Assembly: GCF_016756315.1 (NCBI RefSeq)
Contig: NZ_AP024235.1
Span: 4,464,001 to 4,528,000 of the forward strand
Direction of reading: 5' to 3'
DNA: 64,000 bases
Source: Alteromonas sp. KC3
GTDB lineage: Bacteria > Pseudomonadota > Gammaproteobacteria > Enterobacterales > Alteromonadaceae
A model generated the notes under the pieces. It was given only the letters and a program-made list of their open reading frames with translations, had not been told where the DNA came from and did not search any database. Both the position numbers and the translations under genes were made by a program. Below, one piece after another: positions 8,520 to 18,920 of this stretch. Numbering within the stretch: the stretch's first letter is position 1; every line of letters starts with the position of its first letter.

Positions 8520-9767
8520 TTACTCCCCGCACTCACGTACGCGCTCAGCGTAACGCACAGACACATAAGCAAGCGCAAAGAACACTAAAAAGCCCAGCCC
8601 AATTGGCATTAAGCTACCTGTTAGAAAACTATCGACAAACAGTGCAATTGGCACTGAAAAAAGGCTAGAGAAAGAGCCGATAATGGCTGCGCCTAAACCT
8701 GCCATTTCACCAAGTGGCTGCATGGCCATGGCGTTTAAATTGCCAAACAGAATACCTACAAAGAAAAAGCCAACAAACATTACGGCAACGGTCAGTGCGA
8801 TAGGAGGAAGTCCGTCGTAAGCATAAAGCAATGCAACATACACCACAGCGAATATGTTGACGCCTTTAAGGGCAAAACGACATAGTTTACGCATACCAAA
8901 ACGCATCACCATTGTGCCATTAAAGTACGATGCCAAACCAATTGAAAACGCTAAAGTTGCAAAGATATAGGGGAACCACTCACCCATATCGTAATACACG
9001 GTAAAGATGGTTTGCGAGGCACTTAAGTACGCAAGAAACGCCCCGAAAATACAGCCCATTGCGAAGGTATAACCCATGACTGATGGGTGAGTAAGAATAA
9101 ACTTAGACGATGCGAAAAACGCCTCCCATGAAAAGGCTTTGCGCTTTGCACGGGGCAGTGTTTCGCCTTGACGCGAGAAAAACCATAAACCCGACATAGT
9201 AGCGACCACTAAAAAGAGCGTAAAAATATGGAACCATGAGAACAAGTCCATTACCGTTTGCCCAATAATAGGCGCAAGCATTGGCACCAAAATAAAAACC
9301 ATCATAATAAATGACATGACGCGGGCCATGGCGTCGCCCACATAAAGGTCGCGGATTATGGCCATCGAGGCAATGCGCGGCCCAGACACGCCAAATGCTT
9401 GAACAATGCGCCCCACCAGCATTGTTTCAAGATTAGTCGCCATCATGCATACAAACGTACCTAGTGCAAAAATGCATAGTCCCACCAAAATAGTCAGTCT
9501 GCGCCCGCGGCTGTCGCTAAACGGTCCAAAGAACATTTGGCCAAACGCCATACCTACAAAAAACACCGTAACGATAAGGTGAGTTTCACTTGGATTTGAC
9601 ACATTAAGCGCATCACCAATTTGTATAAGCGCAGGCAGCATGGCGTCAATACTCAACGCCACAAGAGATGTCATTGTTGCCATCAAGGCAACAAATTCGA
9701 ACAAACCCAACGCGGGCTTTGTAACAACTGCCGTATCCTCAGATACGCTTTGTGATGTCTGCGGCAT
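8520..9767 (-). CDS. MFS multidrug efflux transporter, Bcr/CflA type
   Basis: A 415-residue inner membrane protein with about 12 hydrophobic segments. The loop between segments 2 and 3 carries the MFS motif A variant GPFSDSRGRRLTI, and segment 5 carries an antiporter-like GPRIASMAIIRDL. These features and the length fit the Bcr/CflA (DHA1) drug:proton antiporter group, which exports antibiotics or small metabolites. The first 25 residues are a polar cytoplasmic lead. It is monocistronic, transcribed away from the S9 peptidase terminator just upstream. The substrate cannot be told from sequence. Confidence 0.9.
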   Translation of the reverse strand: MPQTSQSVSEDTAVVTKPALGLFEFVALMATMTSLVALSIDAMLPALIQIGDALNVSNPSETHLIVTVFFVGMAFGQMFFGPFSDSRGRRLTILVGLCIFALGTFVCMMATNLETMLVGRIVQAFGVSGPRIASMAIIRDLYVGDAMARVMSFIMMVFILVPMLAPIIGQTVMDLFSWFHIFTLFLVVATMSGLWFFSRQGETLPRAKRKAFSWEAFFASSKFILTHPSVMGYTFAMGCIFGAFLAYLSASQTIFTVYYDMGEWFPYIFATLAFSIGLASYFNGTMVMRFGMRKLCRFALKGVNIFAVVYVALLYAYDGLPPIALTVAVMFVGFFFVGILFGNLNAMAMQPLGEMAGLGAAIIGSFSSLFSVPIALFVDSFLTGSLMPIGLGFLVFFALAYVSVRYAERVRECGE

Positions 9768-9796
9768 AAAATCTCGAAGTAGAAAAATGTGAGGGA

Positions 9797-9823
9797 ATAA
9801 AAAAGCGCGTTAAGACGCGCTTT
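9797..9823 (-). terminator. Intrinsic terminator of S9 peptidase gene
   Basis: Perfect 9-bp stem AAAGCGCGT/ACGCGCTTT with TAAG loop; on the minus strand it is followed by a T-rich run (TTTTTTATT). It ends transcription from the peptidase gene before the transporter gene. Confidence 0.8.
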
Positions 9824-9907
9824 CAATGTAGATAGTATAACCTATCCATGGTCAAAAAGCCGCCAACAATCGCTATATCTGTCGCGAAATCTAGCAGCTT
9901 TAACGGT

Positions 9908-11914
9908 TTACTCGCTCTGCGAAACCGATTGAGTTTCCATATTCGCTGCTGGATTTTGATGTAAATACATGTCTAAAAACGCATCCATTTCCTCAAAAAA
10001 GCGATGGCGATTGCGCTGAATCGAAAGTGAGTGATCACCACTTTCTAGTTCAACATACTTAAACGTCTTGTCGTAATCCTCAAGCTCTTCAGCCATATAT
10101 TGGCTTTGAAGTGGACGTACTACCCGATCTTCATCGCCATGAACCAGCAAAATTGGCGTCTTGATACCCTTAGCATTGTAGTACGGAGAACGCGCTTCTA
10201 GGTCGTCGAAGTCATCACCAATTTGGTTTTTAACAAATTCGTTATTAAGAAACTTTCGCGAGTGAATAACGATATGCTTCAATGAGCTCACACCAGCAAA
10301 GCTGACTGCACAGTTAAATAATTCAGGCGTTTTAACCGTTGCCATCAAAGCGGCATAACCACCATAGCTGGCGCCGACGATACACATATTGCCGTGCTCA
10401 GCATACCCTTGTTCAACCATCCAATTTGCCGCATCAGTAATATCGTCTTGCATAGCAAGACCCCAACCTTTCATCTGGCTTTGAGAAAAGCTATACCCGT
10501 ATCCTTTTGAGCCTCTGAAATTCGGGCGTAAAACCGCATAGCCTTTGTGGGTAAAATAGGCAGTCCAATAGTCAAATCCGCTGAAATCTCGCGCACCCGG
10601 TCCGCCATGAGGATGAATTATTGTAGGGAAAGGGCCTTCGCCTTTGGGCAAAGTTAAATACGCTTCAATTTCAACGCCATCTCTTGCTTTGTACTTAATA
10701 AGTTCATGATCAGATAGTGCAGCCGCATCAATTTGTGGGTACTGTTGGAAAACAAAATCAAGCGACCCTTTTTCGCGATTTCCCAAAAAAAATAAGCCCG
10801 GTTGAACATCAGACTCAGAATAAACAAGGTATACCTGCTCATCTCGACTAAAACTCACTAGGGTATTTTCGAAATTAGGTAGCCCCTTATTGATGCCTTT
10901 TTGCAGTCCTTTGAAACGGTCATCCCAATAACGACGGCCATTGTGCCACACCCCAACTACATCGTTAGTAACCGATGAGTAAATTAGGCTGCCACTTACA
11001 TCATAACCCTCATCTGAAAAGACCTCAGTATGTTCATTTGTTGTCAGGTTAAGCTTGAATATGGCTTGATAATCACCTTTATACCCTCGGTAATAAAGAA
11101 TATTGGGGTCCTTTGCAAATCCAAGTGGGTATTCCCCCTTTTCACGCATCGCGTTGTATGAAAACAGTGTGCGCCAATCATCACCCTCTTTTAGATAGAC
11201 ATTGCGTTCGCCTGAATCGAAGTCGAGCGAAACACCGACGCGAACGTTATGTTGCCTGTCAGTGAGCCAATCTCTTATTTTTTTCTTTCCTTTTTCGATG
11301 CGGCTTGTTGTACCCGTATTCACGTTAACTTTGTACACGGTAGGAAGGCCCAATGCTTCGGCATCTAGCTGAAGTAAGATGTGATCAGGGTCATCATCAA
11401 GCCAGTCGATTACATCATCATGGAACTGAGGAATATGTGTCGGGTTACCTGATTTTTGTCTTAGTCTGTCCCAACGAATAAGGTTAAACGGCCCTCTTCC
11501 ACCACCGTCAAAGCGCATGCTCAACAGTCGAGTATCATGTACCTTGGTTGTACCTCTGCGCGTTTCATAACGAGCACTCACAAGTAGCCGCTCGTCATTC
11601 ACCCATTTGTACCAACGAATTTTTACTTTTTCATTGTCAGAGCGCAGTAGGTAGTGCTTTTTTCCTTCAACCAAGTCATAGGTCGATAAAATAGCAAGGT
11701 CTTCAGGAGTAGATACATTTTGTACAAAGGCGAGCTTTGTACCACTTGGTGATAGGGCGGGTGCCCCATAGGCCGGTAAAGCACTAAAAGCTTCAAACGT
11801 TCGCAAGCCATTACTATCGGCTTTTGCGGTATCACCTGCCCAAGCAGAACGTGTTAGCAAAACCAAGAGAGAGATAATAACCCAGTGGTGGGTTGGCAGT
11901 TTCAACGTAGGCAT
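9908..11914 (-). CDS. S9-family prolyl oligopeptidase/acylaminoacyl peptidase
   Basis: A 668-residue protein with a signal peptide (hydrophobic core about residues 12-25, cleavage after SAWA), so probably periplasmic. The N-terminal 390 residues resemble a WD40/PD40-like beta propeller (YGAPALSPSGTKLAF). The C-terminal alpha/beta hydrolase domain has the oxyanion region HGGPGARD, nucleophile S516 in GASYGGY, D596 in HGDEDRVV and H628 in GDHSL, so the full catalytic triad is present. Such enzymes cleave short peptides, often after Pro or from acylated N-termini. Monocistronic, divergent from tamA with about 290 bases between. Confidence 0.93.
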   Translation of the reverse strand: MPTLKLPTHHWVIISLLVLLTRSAWAGDTAKADSNGLRTFEAFSALPAYGAPALSPSGTKLAFVQNVSTPEDLAILSTYDLVEGKKHYLLRSDNEKVKIRWYKWVNDERLLVSARYETRRGTTKVHDTRLLSMRFDGGGRGPFNLIRWDRLRQKSGNPTHIPQFHDDVIDWLDDDPDHILLQLDAEALGLPTVYKVNVNTGTTSRIEKGKKKIRDWLTDRQHNVRVGVSLDFDSGERNVYLKEGDDWRTLFSYNAMREKGEYPLGFAKDPNILYYRGYKGDYQAIFKLNLTTNEHTEVFSDEGYDVSGSLIYSSVTNDVVGVWHNGRRYWDDRFKGLQKGINKGLPNFENTLVSFSRDEQVYLVYSESDVQPGLFFLGNREKGSLDFVFQQYPQIDAAALSDHELIKYKARDGVEIEAYLTLPKGEGPFPTIIHPHGGPGARDFSGFDYWTAYFTHKGYAVLRPNFRGSKGYGYSFSQSQMKGWGLAMQDDITDAANWMVEQGYAEHGNMCIVGASYGGYAALMATVKTPELFNCAVSFAGVSSLKHIVIHSRKFLNNEFVKNQIGDDFDDLEARSPYYNAKGIKTPILLVHGDEDRVVRPLQSQYMAEELEDYDKTFKYVELESGDHSLSIQRNRHRFFEEMDAFLDMYLHQNPAANMETQSVSQSE

Positions 11915-12204
11915 AACAATCCTTGTTTATAGTGTTATAAACACTGTTTATTATTTTTCTTAAGGAACTAAGAGCACGCTCTAACCTCATAATTAAGCGA
12001 GTATACTAACGCAAAGGACAAAGTCCAAAATAGTTGCCATTAATGAGGTATTAGTGATCGTGACCGCGTAAATTTGATCTCTCGTCGAAGTTTGCAGATA
12101 CAAATCGTTGCTGTGTTATTATTGTGTTCGTTCAGAACATGGATTTTTATCTGTTTCACAATGTGTACCGCCATCTTGCGTTACCATAAGGATTTTGCTT
12201 TTTC

Positions 12205-14043
12205 ATGCCAGTTAACCGCCGTGGCGTCGTGACATATCGACCTCATTTTCTTACCTACCAGCCCACGTCATTTGGGCACAAAGCAAAGATGTTTAGGCAA
12301 TGTTGCGCGCTTTTGGCACTGTTTTTCATAGCAACTTGCAGCTGGGCCCAAGCCTCTATTACCTACGATATAAAAGGCGTTGAGCAAGATAAATTGCGCA
12401 ACAATGTTCGCGTGCATTTGGGTAATTTAGACGTTGAAAAAAACCTATTGACCGACCCTTATTGGCAAGATGAAGTGGCAGCCACAGTGGCCAAAGCAGT
12501 ACAACCGTTCGGGTATTACAACAGCGACACCAGTGTATCGGTCGGAGAAGGCGACAATGTTACGGTAACCGTTGCCCTTAATGCACCACTCACAATTAAC
12601 AAAGTTACGCGAGAAATTATTGGTGCTGGGCGTGAAGACAAGGCCTTTAGAGCACGCTTTAACTCACTTAAACTCAAAGAGGGTGATGTACTTGATCAAA
12701 CCGTCTACGAGTCATTTAAGTCATCCATGTTCAACTATGCCTTGTCTAACGGTTACTTCGACTATTTCTGGCAAGCCACTCGACTAGATTTAGTACGAGA
12801 AGAAAAACAGGCTAACGTTTTGTTAATCGCGCAAAGTGGGCCGCAGTATAAGTTTGGCGAGCTAAAGTTTATCGGTGAAGATAAAGCGCGCGCCATCATT
12901 GAACGTCTAAAACCCTTTAGTACTGGCGACGCTTACTCATCAGCCGTGCTGACAGATTTTAACCGTAGTTTAAACCAAGCGGGGTATTTCACCCGCGTTA
13001 TTGCACGCCCTGTGGTAAGCGAAGCTGACGGGCTACTTGTCCCTATTGAAGTATCACTGCTACATCGGCCAACCGACTCATTTAATGCATCTATTGGTGC
13101 GGCAACCGATACCGGGCCGCGGGTACGTTTGGGTTGGGAGCGTCCTTGGGTGAATAGTCGCGGTCACTCTATTTCATCAGATATTTTTATTTCGGCGCCC
13201 GAACAATCGGTTACTGCTGACTATCGGATACCGATGAAGAACATTACGCAAGATTACGCCAGTATCGAGGCGGGTTATCAGTTCATCGAATACAGTAATA
13301 CCTCGTTTGAAAGTGAAACACTCTCACTTGCAGGTCACCGCTATTGGCAAAAGAATAAGTCACCTTGGCAGCATGATGGCTCAGTCACATATTTGCGGGA
13401 AACCTATGACCAAGGCGAACTAAGTTCTAATACCACGTCACTTATTTTGCCCGGATACTCGTTAACCTACCGCGAAAAAGATGCCGAACTGAATATCAAC
13501 AATGGCATGTACTTACAAATGCTCGCGCAAGCTGGCAAGGAAGGATGGGGATCAGACATCGACTTTGCCAAAGCCGTGGTTGAAGCCATGCTTATCTACA
13601 CCGTTAATGATGTTCACCGTGTTACCGTACGTGGCGAGTTGGGCGCGATTAAAACCAACAGCTTTGATGAAGTTCCTACATCGTTACGCTTTTATGCGGG
13701 CGGGGACCAAAGCGTAAGAGGTTTTGATTTCCGTGAAATTTCACCCAAAGCGGAAGTGATTGACCCAGGCACAGGCGATCTTATTCGCGACTCTATTGGG
13801 GGTAAATTTCTAGCTACTTCAAGTATCGAATATGCCTATTTGTTTTCACCAAACTGGCGAGTTGCTGCTTTTGTTGATGTAGGTACGGCAACAAACGATA
13901 TTGATACCAAACTTACCTACAGCGTGGGGCCAGGTATTCATTGGCTTTCACCCATCGGGCCTGTGCGTTTTTATATTGCTCGCGGTATTGCGCCTGACGA
14001 AAAAACGTGGCAATTCCACCTAATGCTGGGACCTGAACTATGA
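12205..14043 (+). CDS. tamA: TamA, Omp85-family outer membrane assembly factor
   Basis: The protein has a signal peptide (FRQCCALLALFFIATC, cleavage near SWAQA), N-terminal POTRA domains (about residues 55-300) and a C-terminal 16-strand Omp85 barrel with the lid-loop motif RFYAGGDQSVRGFD and the ending IARGIAPDEKTWQFHLMLGPEL-like terminal strand. With TamB it forms the translocation and assembly module that inserts some outer membrane proteins and supports lipid transport. The ATG at 12205 gives 612 residues but puts 28 residues before the signal peptide; the ATG at 12289 would start directly at it and may be the real start. The stop overlaps the tamB start by 4 bases (ATGA). Confidence 0.93.
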   Translation: MPVNRRGVVTYRPHFLTYQPTSFGHKAKMFRQCCALLALFFIATCSWAQASITYDIKGVEQDKLRNNVRVHLGNLDVEKNLLTDPYWQDEVAATVAKAVQPFGYYNSDTSVSVGEGDNVTVTVALNAPLTINKVTREIIGAGREDKAFRARFNSLKLKEGDVLDQTVYESFKSSMFNYALSNGYFDYFWQATRLDLVREEKQANVLLIAQSGPQYKFGELKFIGEDKARAIIERLKPFSTGDAYSSAVLTDFNRSLNQAGYFTRVIARPVVSEADGLLVPIEVSLLHRPTDSFNASIGAATDTGPRVRLGWERPWVNSRGHSISSDIFISAPEQSVTADYRIPMKNITQDYASIEAGYQFIEYSNTSFESETLSLAGHRYWQKNKSPWQHDGSVTYLRETYDQGELSSNTTSLILPGYSLTYREKDAELNINNGMYLQMLAQAGKEGWGSDIDFAKAVVEAMLIYTVNDVHRVTVRGELGAIKTNSFDEVPTSLRFYAGGDQSVRGFDFREISPKAEVIDPGTGDLIRDSIGGKFLATSSIEYAYLFSPNWRVAAFVDVGTATNDIDTKLTYSVGPGIHWLSPIGPVRFYIARGIAPDEKTWQFHLMLGPEL

Positions 14044-17000
14044 AAAAACGTACGGTCTCTTTTATTATTTCATCGCCAATATTGCTGGTGGTGGCTATTT
14101 ATGCGCTTTTGATCAGCCCGTTGGGCGGCCCAACAGTAAAGGTAATAGCTAACACCTTTGTACCTAATCTAGCGATTGAACGCATTGAAGGCGGCTTCGC
14201 CGACGACCTAACTATTACTAATCTCACGTGGCACAATCCGCAGTGGAAGGTAGACATTGGTTATGCCTATGTGGATGTAACATGGCGCTGCTTATTTGAA
14301 CCTCGTGTATGTGCTAACGATATAGCTGTAAGCGATGCTCGCATTACACAAGTGTCTGCAGCCCCGACCGACGCTGATACTTCAGCACAGCCTGGCGAAA
14401 TAGTACTGCCATTGCCTATCGAGGTTGCTACGCTAACCTTAAGCAATATTAACCTATCGCTATTAAGTGCAGATATCGCGTTAGGGGAACTCACCCTTGA
14501 AGGGTTTGAAGGTAATGATGCTATTGTACTTGAGAGTCTAGCTGCTCAGCGCATAGCAATATCGCTCCCCGAGGAGAGCGAAACTACATCAGCGCCAAGT
14601 AAGCCAGAACCAGCCGCCTCTTCAGACTCTGCAATACCGGTCTCTTACTCGTTAAGTTACAGCGCACCTTCATTACCTGCGATAAGCGCACCTATGCCAA
14701 TCACTTTGGGTACCGTACTTCTTGAAGATGTGTCTTATGTGAAAGGCAATAGCCAACAAAAAATAAAGATGGCATCGCTTAGCGATGCGAGTTTCAAAGG
14801 CAATGATGTTGCGGTTGATTCGTTTATTGTTGTGCACCCTGACGCTGAGCTAAAAGGAAGTATTCAAGCGACTCTCGCTAACAACTTTACGCTGGAATCG
14901 GCCCTTAAGGTAAAAACCAAATTAGGCGATAGCGACCAAATGGTGACATTGGATGCCAAAGGCGCACTCGATGATTTGTCGCTCTCTGTTGCCGCCACTG
15001 GCGCAGTTCAGGCTAACGTTAATGTAACCGCCAACGTGCTTGACGACGCATTGCCAGTGGAGTTCACTGCGACCTGGGCACAGCAACCTATTCCCACCAT
15101 GGAAGACGCAACCCTTAAAGCCGGCGAGTTATCACTTACTGGCACCATGGGAGATTATATTTTAAAAGGCAACGGCGCTGCTGTGCTTCCTGATATTGGC
15201 GACGTGCCCGTTGCACTTGATGTAGTGCTTAAAAAACACAACATTTATGTTAACCAAGCCAATATTCAAGCCCTAGAAGGCAGTTTGGTGAACTCGGGCA
15301 CATTGTATTTAGACAAGGTCATTGCGTGGGAAGGCAAGACGGTACTCGATGAAGTGTCGGCCGCCCGCTTCAGTCAATATGCGCCAACGCGCTTAAAGGG
15401 TGAAGTTGACAGTATATTGCAGTACTCAGCACAAGGCGGCCTGCATGTAAGTCTTCGAGATATGAACATTGCAGGTGAACTGCAAGGAAAGCAGCTCCAC
15501 GTGAAAGGGAATGCGGTTTACTCAGGCCCCAGTGACTTATTTGTCACTAACGTTAGTGTTCAGCAAGATAAAAATACGATTAAAGCCGTCGCTCAAGTGC
15601 TTAACAAGCGCCACCTAAACGCCGATGTTGATGTGGATGTTGCACAAATTGAGACCCTTTATCCGGAAGTCTCTGGCGCTATCAAAGGTAATATAAAAGC
15701 CGCAGGACCTTGGCAAAACCCTAGAGCAGATGGTGCAATAAACATTAACGATATTCGCGTGTCATCAACCGTTTCAGCCGCAATGGCAGAGCAAGGCCCT
15801 ATAAATGGGCGCATTGCAATAGAGGGTGCGTACACGGATCATAAAGCAGACATCGCCCTTAATGTTCCAGAGCATCGAGTAAAACTGATGTTAGCTGGAG
15901 CATGGCAGAATAACCATTGGAAAGGCAGCATAAGCGAGACGCAATTAAAAGTGGCCAACATGCAATGGACCTTATCCCAACCTTTTAATGTCGATATTGG
16001 TACTGCACCTGTCACCGCTAATATTAGCGCGCATTGCTGGTCTTCTCGCAAAGAGGGAGAGCTTTGTATATCAAACGTAAACTATCAAGAGGACCGCGCA
16101 AGTTGGGATATTAACGCGTCAGCACTTCCCGTGGGTTTGTGGGCAAGCGAAATTGCACCTCATGTCGTGTCAGCGCCATCTAGTGCAACGCTTAACGTAA
16201 ACACCAAAGGTAGCTATTCGCCTAACGATCCAATTGATGCCACTTTTACTGCTTCACTTAGCGCTGCGCCATGGCAGTTGGGCCAAGAAAGACCACTGAC
16301 GTTAACCATTAACTCGGTAGAAACTACCGGAAGTATTAAGCAAGGGCAGCTTACTTCTACCTCGTTAATTTCCAGCGAAGATATTGGTGATGCCACACTT
16401 TCGTTAAATACACGGCCACTGGATGACAGAAAACCGTTAGAAGGTGAACTGTTAATGGAAGGATTGGACGTATCTCCCTTCAAGCCATTATCGCCCGCAA
16501 TACGCACCCTAACTGGGATATTAAATGGCAACATAACCTTGGGTGGTTACGTGGATGATCCGTCACTTTCCGGTGAGCTAAGCATAAGTAATGGCGCTAT
16601 TGATATTCAAGATACACCTGTTTCCCTTTCTGATTGGGAGCAGCAAGTAGTGCTTAACGGTCAAACGGCTGAGCTTGATGGAAAATTTGTATTAGGCGGT
16701 GGTAAGGGCTCACTGAAAGGCACCTTGGATTGGTCTGCCACGCCAAGTGCTGATTTTACGCTAAAAGGTAATGCCTTTGAGGTACGCCAACCTAATGTCC
16801 GCTTGCGACTTTCTCCCAATATCACAGTAATCGCCACCAAAGAGAAAGTGGATGTAACCGGTGATATCAATATTCCATGGGCTCGCATTGAAATAGAGTC
16901 GTTACCTGAAAGCGCTGTTTCGCCATCAAAGGACGTGCACTTGAGAGGCGAGCCACAGCGTGAAGAGCCCTTAGACATTGTACATGCATCCGTTTTGGTC

Positions 17001-17819
17001 AATATCGACAAAGCCAAAACTGAAGAAGTGAAGTTAGAGGCATTTGGCCTTACTGCCAGCCTGCACGGAGGCATTCGTGTGAACACGCAGCCGGCATTGG
17101 TGGGCTACGGCGACCTACAAATACTCAATGGTCGTTATAATGCGTATGGACAAAAGCTCATTATCCAAACCGGTGAAGTGCAGTTCAACGGCCCCATTGA
17201 CCAACCCATGCTGCTGGTAGAAGCGATTCGCGACCCAGCTAAAACCGACGACGATGTTATTGCAGGTATTCGCATTGATGGCGCTGCAGACTCACCCAGT
17301 ATTAACCTGTATTCAGAACCCGCCATGGACCAGCAGAGTGTTTTGTCTTACTTGCTGACCGGATCAGGTCCCAACTCACCCAATGCTGACCCGAATTACG
17401 CGGCCTTATTACTCGGGTTTGGTTTGTCGAATACTAAAACCCTTACCGGGCAAGTCGGTAATGCGCTGGGCATTGATGACTTCAGCTTAAGCACCAACGA
17501 AGATAGATTGTCGGTGACAGGGCAAATTAATGACAGGCTGTCCGTTGAATACAACGTTGATGTGGGCCTAAGTAATAACGACGCCAACAGTACGCTGCGT
17601 CGTCGTCAACTTCCACCAGATTTGGCGCTCAAATATCAACTGTTGCCCAGCTTGTATTTAGAGGCCATTCAAACCACGTTGGAAGACCAATCCGAATTCG
17701 CATTGGACTTATACTATGAATTTTTCCTTGGCGATAATAGAACACCGTCTAGCGACGAGGATGATGAAAGCGCGGATAAAGAAAGTGACGCCAACAAAGG
17801 TAACGAGAAAAACGAATAA
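14040..17819 (+). CDS. tamB: TamB, AsmA-like inter-membrane bridge protein
   Basis: A 1259-residue protein with one N-terminal membrane anchor (residues 7-27) and a very long repetitive beta-rich periplasmic part. The C-terminal DUF490/TamB domain is clear: LNGRYNAYGQKLIIQTGEV, ADSPSINLYSEPAMDQQSV, SYLLTG, then the Asp/Gln-rich end of the hydrophobic groove. It partners TamA, coupled by ATGA overlap. Unusually, the C-terminus ends in about 30 residues of Asp, Glu, Ser, Asn and Lys after the family's usual YEFFLGD ending; the DUF490 domain normally ends the protein, and this tail is not needed for the fold. The tail may be lineage specific. Confidence 0.93.
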   Translation: MKKRTVSFIISSPILLVVAIYALLISPLGGPTVKVIANTFVPNLAIERIEGGFADDLTITNLTWHNPQWKVDIGYAYVDVTWRCLFEPRVCANDIAVSDARITQVSAAPTDADTSAQPGEIVLPLPIEVATLTLSNINLSLLSADIALGELTLEGFEGNDAIVLESLAAQRIAISLPEESETTSAPSKPEPAASSDSAIPVSYSLSYSAPSLPAISAPMPITLGTVLLEDVSYVKGNSQQKIKMASLSDASFKGNDVAVDSFIVVHPDAELKGSIQATLANNFTLESALKVKTKLGDSDQMVTLDAKGALDDLSLSVAATGAVQANVNVTANVLDDALPVEFTATWAQQPIPTMEDATLKAGELSLTGTMGDYILKGNGAAVLPDIGDVPVALDVVLKKHNIYVNQANIQALEGSLVNSGTLYLDKVIAWEGKTVLDEVSAARFSQYAPTRLKGEVDSILQYSAQGGLHVSLRDMNIAGELQGKQLHVKGNAVYSGPSDLFVTNVSVQQDKNTIKAVAQVLNKRHLNADVDVDVAQIETLYPEVSGAIKGNIKAAGPWQNPRADGAININDIRVSSTVSAAMAEQGPINGRIAIEGAYTDHKADIALNVPEHRVKLMLAGAWQNNHWKGSISETQLKVANMQWTLSQPFNVDIGTAPVTANISAHCWSSRKEGELCISNVNYQEDRASWDINASALPVGLWASEIAPHVVSAPSSATLNVNTKGSYSPNDPIDATFTASLSAAPWQLGQERPLTLTINSVETTGSIKQGQLTSTSLISSEDIGDATLSLNTRPLDDRKPLEGELLMEGLDVSPFKPLSPAIRTLTGILNGNITLGGYVDDPSLSGELSISNGAIDIQDTPVSLSDWEQQVVLNGQTAELDGKFVLGGGKGSLKGTLDWSATPSADFTLKGNAFEVRQPNVRLRLSPNITVIATKEKVDVTGDINIPWARIEIESLPESAVSPSKDVHLRGEPQREEPLDIVHASVLVNIDKAKTEEVKLEAFGLTASLHGGIRVNTQPALVGYGDLQILNGRYNAYGQKLIIQTGEVQFNGPIDQPMLLVEAIRDPAKTDDDVIAGIRIDGAADSPSINLYSEPAMDQQSVLSYLLTGSGPNSPNADPNYAALLLGFGLSNTKTLTGQVGNALGIDDFSLSTNEDRLSVTGQINDRLSVEYNVDVGLSNNDANSTLRRRQLPPDLALKYQLLPSLYLEAIQTTLEDQSEFALDLYYEFFLGDNRTPSSDEDDESADKESDANKGNEKNE

Positions 17820-17822
17820 GCA

Positions 17823-17846
17823 CCATCGCCTTATTGAGGGCGATGG
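17823..17846. terminator. Hairpin between convergent tamB and membrane gene
   Basis: CCATCGCC/GGCGATGG perfect 8-bp stem with 8-base loop; it overlaps the last codons of the convergent gene. No strong T run on either strand, so termination is only likely. Confidence 0.4.
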
Positions 17847-18421
17847 TTAGCCATTTCCTGTAAGGTGTTTAGTTGTCGTTCAAAGCGCTGTTGGCGCTTA
17901 TGTGCCCACACACCCCACACAATCATAATTACGCTAATACCTGCAATTATTAGAGACATTCTGACGAGTTTTTCAGGAGGCACCTCTTGTGAAAAATACC
18001 GCTCAGCAAAGAAAACCGCCCCAAACACAATTGCAGACCAGGCAGAATGCTTGGTAATAAACGCTATTTTCACGTTGTTCTTTATCTGTTTGGTTAACTG
18101 CGTCAAATGATCAAGCGTTTGAGTATCTTTTGAAAATGCCGCAACACGCCTTAACCACAGTTGGTAACCCAGCAACGGAATGGCAAAAACAAGAATAAAG
18201 AGATTTATCATCTGCACAGTGAACGTGAGCTTATCCCAATAGGTATACAACATGTACAATGCAGGTACGAGGGCGAGCGAGTCGACCACCATAAACACGC
18301 GCTGTTTTTTTCGCTCGCTGCGCAAATTAGCTTTAACCGCCGTTAAATCTATTGAACTGACCGGCTGAGTTTGCCACAAAGCGGATAGATCATCGTTCAT
18401 TTCATCACCGTCATTATGCAT
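17831..18421 (-). CDS. Four-TM membrane protein, probable anti-sigma partner
   Basis: The 196-residue product begins with a short cytoplasmic part (NDDLSALWQTQPVSSIDL), then two hydrophobic segments (about 44-62 and 69-90), an amphipathic linker (about 95-120) and two more segments (about 125-140 and 150-172), ending in a basic tail. It overlaps the ECF sigma gene upstream by 8 bases, so both are translated together. ECF sigma factors are commonly held inactive by a membrane protein encoded directly downstream; the 'LWQ.QP' N-terminus is often seen in such partners. No zinc-binding HxxxCxxC motif is present, so it is not a classical ZAS anti-sigma factor. Confidence 0.7.
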   Translation of the reverse strand: MHNDGDEMNDDLSALWQTQPVSSIDLTAVKANLRSERKKQRVFMVVDSLALVPALYMLYTYWDKLTFTVQMINLFILVFAIPLLGYQLWLRRVAAFSKDTQTLDHLTQLTKQIKNNVKIAFITKHSAWSAIVFGAVFFAERYFSQEVPPEKLVRMSLIIAGISVIMIVWGVWAHKRQQRFERQLNTLQEMANHRPQ

Positions 18422-18920
18422 GGGGCGCCTCCTTTATCACACTTTGTTTTGCACGCTTTAAAATAACGCCCACATGATTTTTAGTTAAACCACAAACCTC
18501 GGCAATTTCATCGTAGCTCAACCCTTCAAGCGACAAGGTCAACACCTGCCGAGACTGCAAGGGCAGTGCTCGAACCGCAGTAAGTAACTGCTCTAGTGAT
18601 TGCTGCTGACTAGACACCACCTCTGGTGAGTGCTGTGCACTACAATAACCATCTGACCCCAGCTCATCGCTGTCGTAGTGGTGAGTATCTATACGTTTAA
18701 CTTGGCTTGCCACGTGAGTCACTGCGCGGTTATGGGCTATTTTGAGAATATAGGTTTTTACACTGCTATCACCATTGAAGCGCGCCAACCCCTGCCATAC
18801 TGCAATAGCAATTTCCTGTAATAACTCTTGTTGCATGGCGGGATTTGCCTCGTAACTGTTCGCTACCCTACTCAGCAATGCGCCATACTGTGAAAAAACC
18901 GCTTCGAAACCTTGCCCCAA
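18414..18920 (-). CDS. ECF-type RNA polymerase sigma factor
   Basis: A 168-residue sigma-70 family protein with region 2 (about 25-75: QELLQEIAIAVWQGLARF, then KTYILKIAHNRAVTH) and region 4 (about 110-160: LPLQSRQVLTLSLEGLSYDEIAEVCGL-type helix-turn-helix, then HVGVILKRA). The start is a TTG at 18920; an in-frame stop lies 21 bases upstream with AGGATAGGA between, so no ATG start is possible nearby. The linker is long and polar. It should direct polymerase to an unknown regulon, probably including its own operon with the membrane protein downstream. Confidence 0.9.
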   Translation of the reverse strand: MGQGFEAVFSQYGALLSRVANSYEANPAMQQELLQEIAIAVWQGLARFNGDSSVKTYILKIAHNRAVTHVASQVKRIDTHHYDSDELGSDGYCSAQHSPEVVSSQQQSLEQLLTAVRALPLQSRQVLTLSLEGLSYDEIAEVCGLTKNHVGVILKRAKQSVIKEAPHA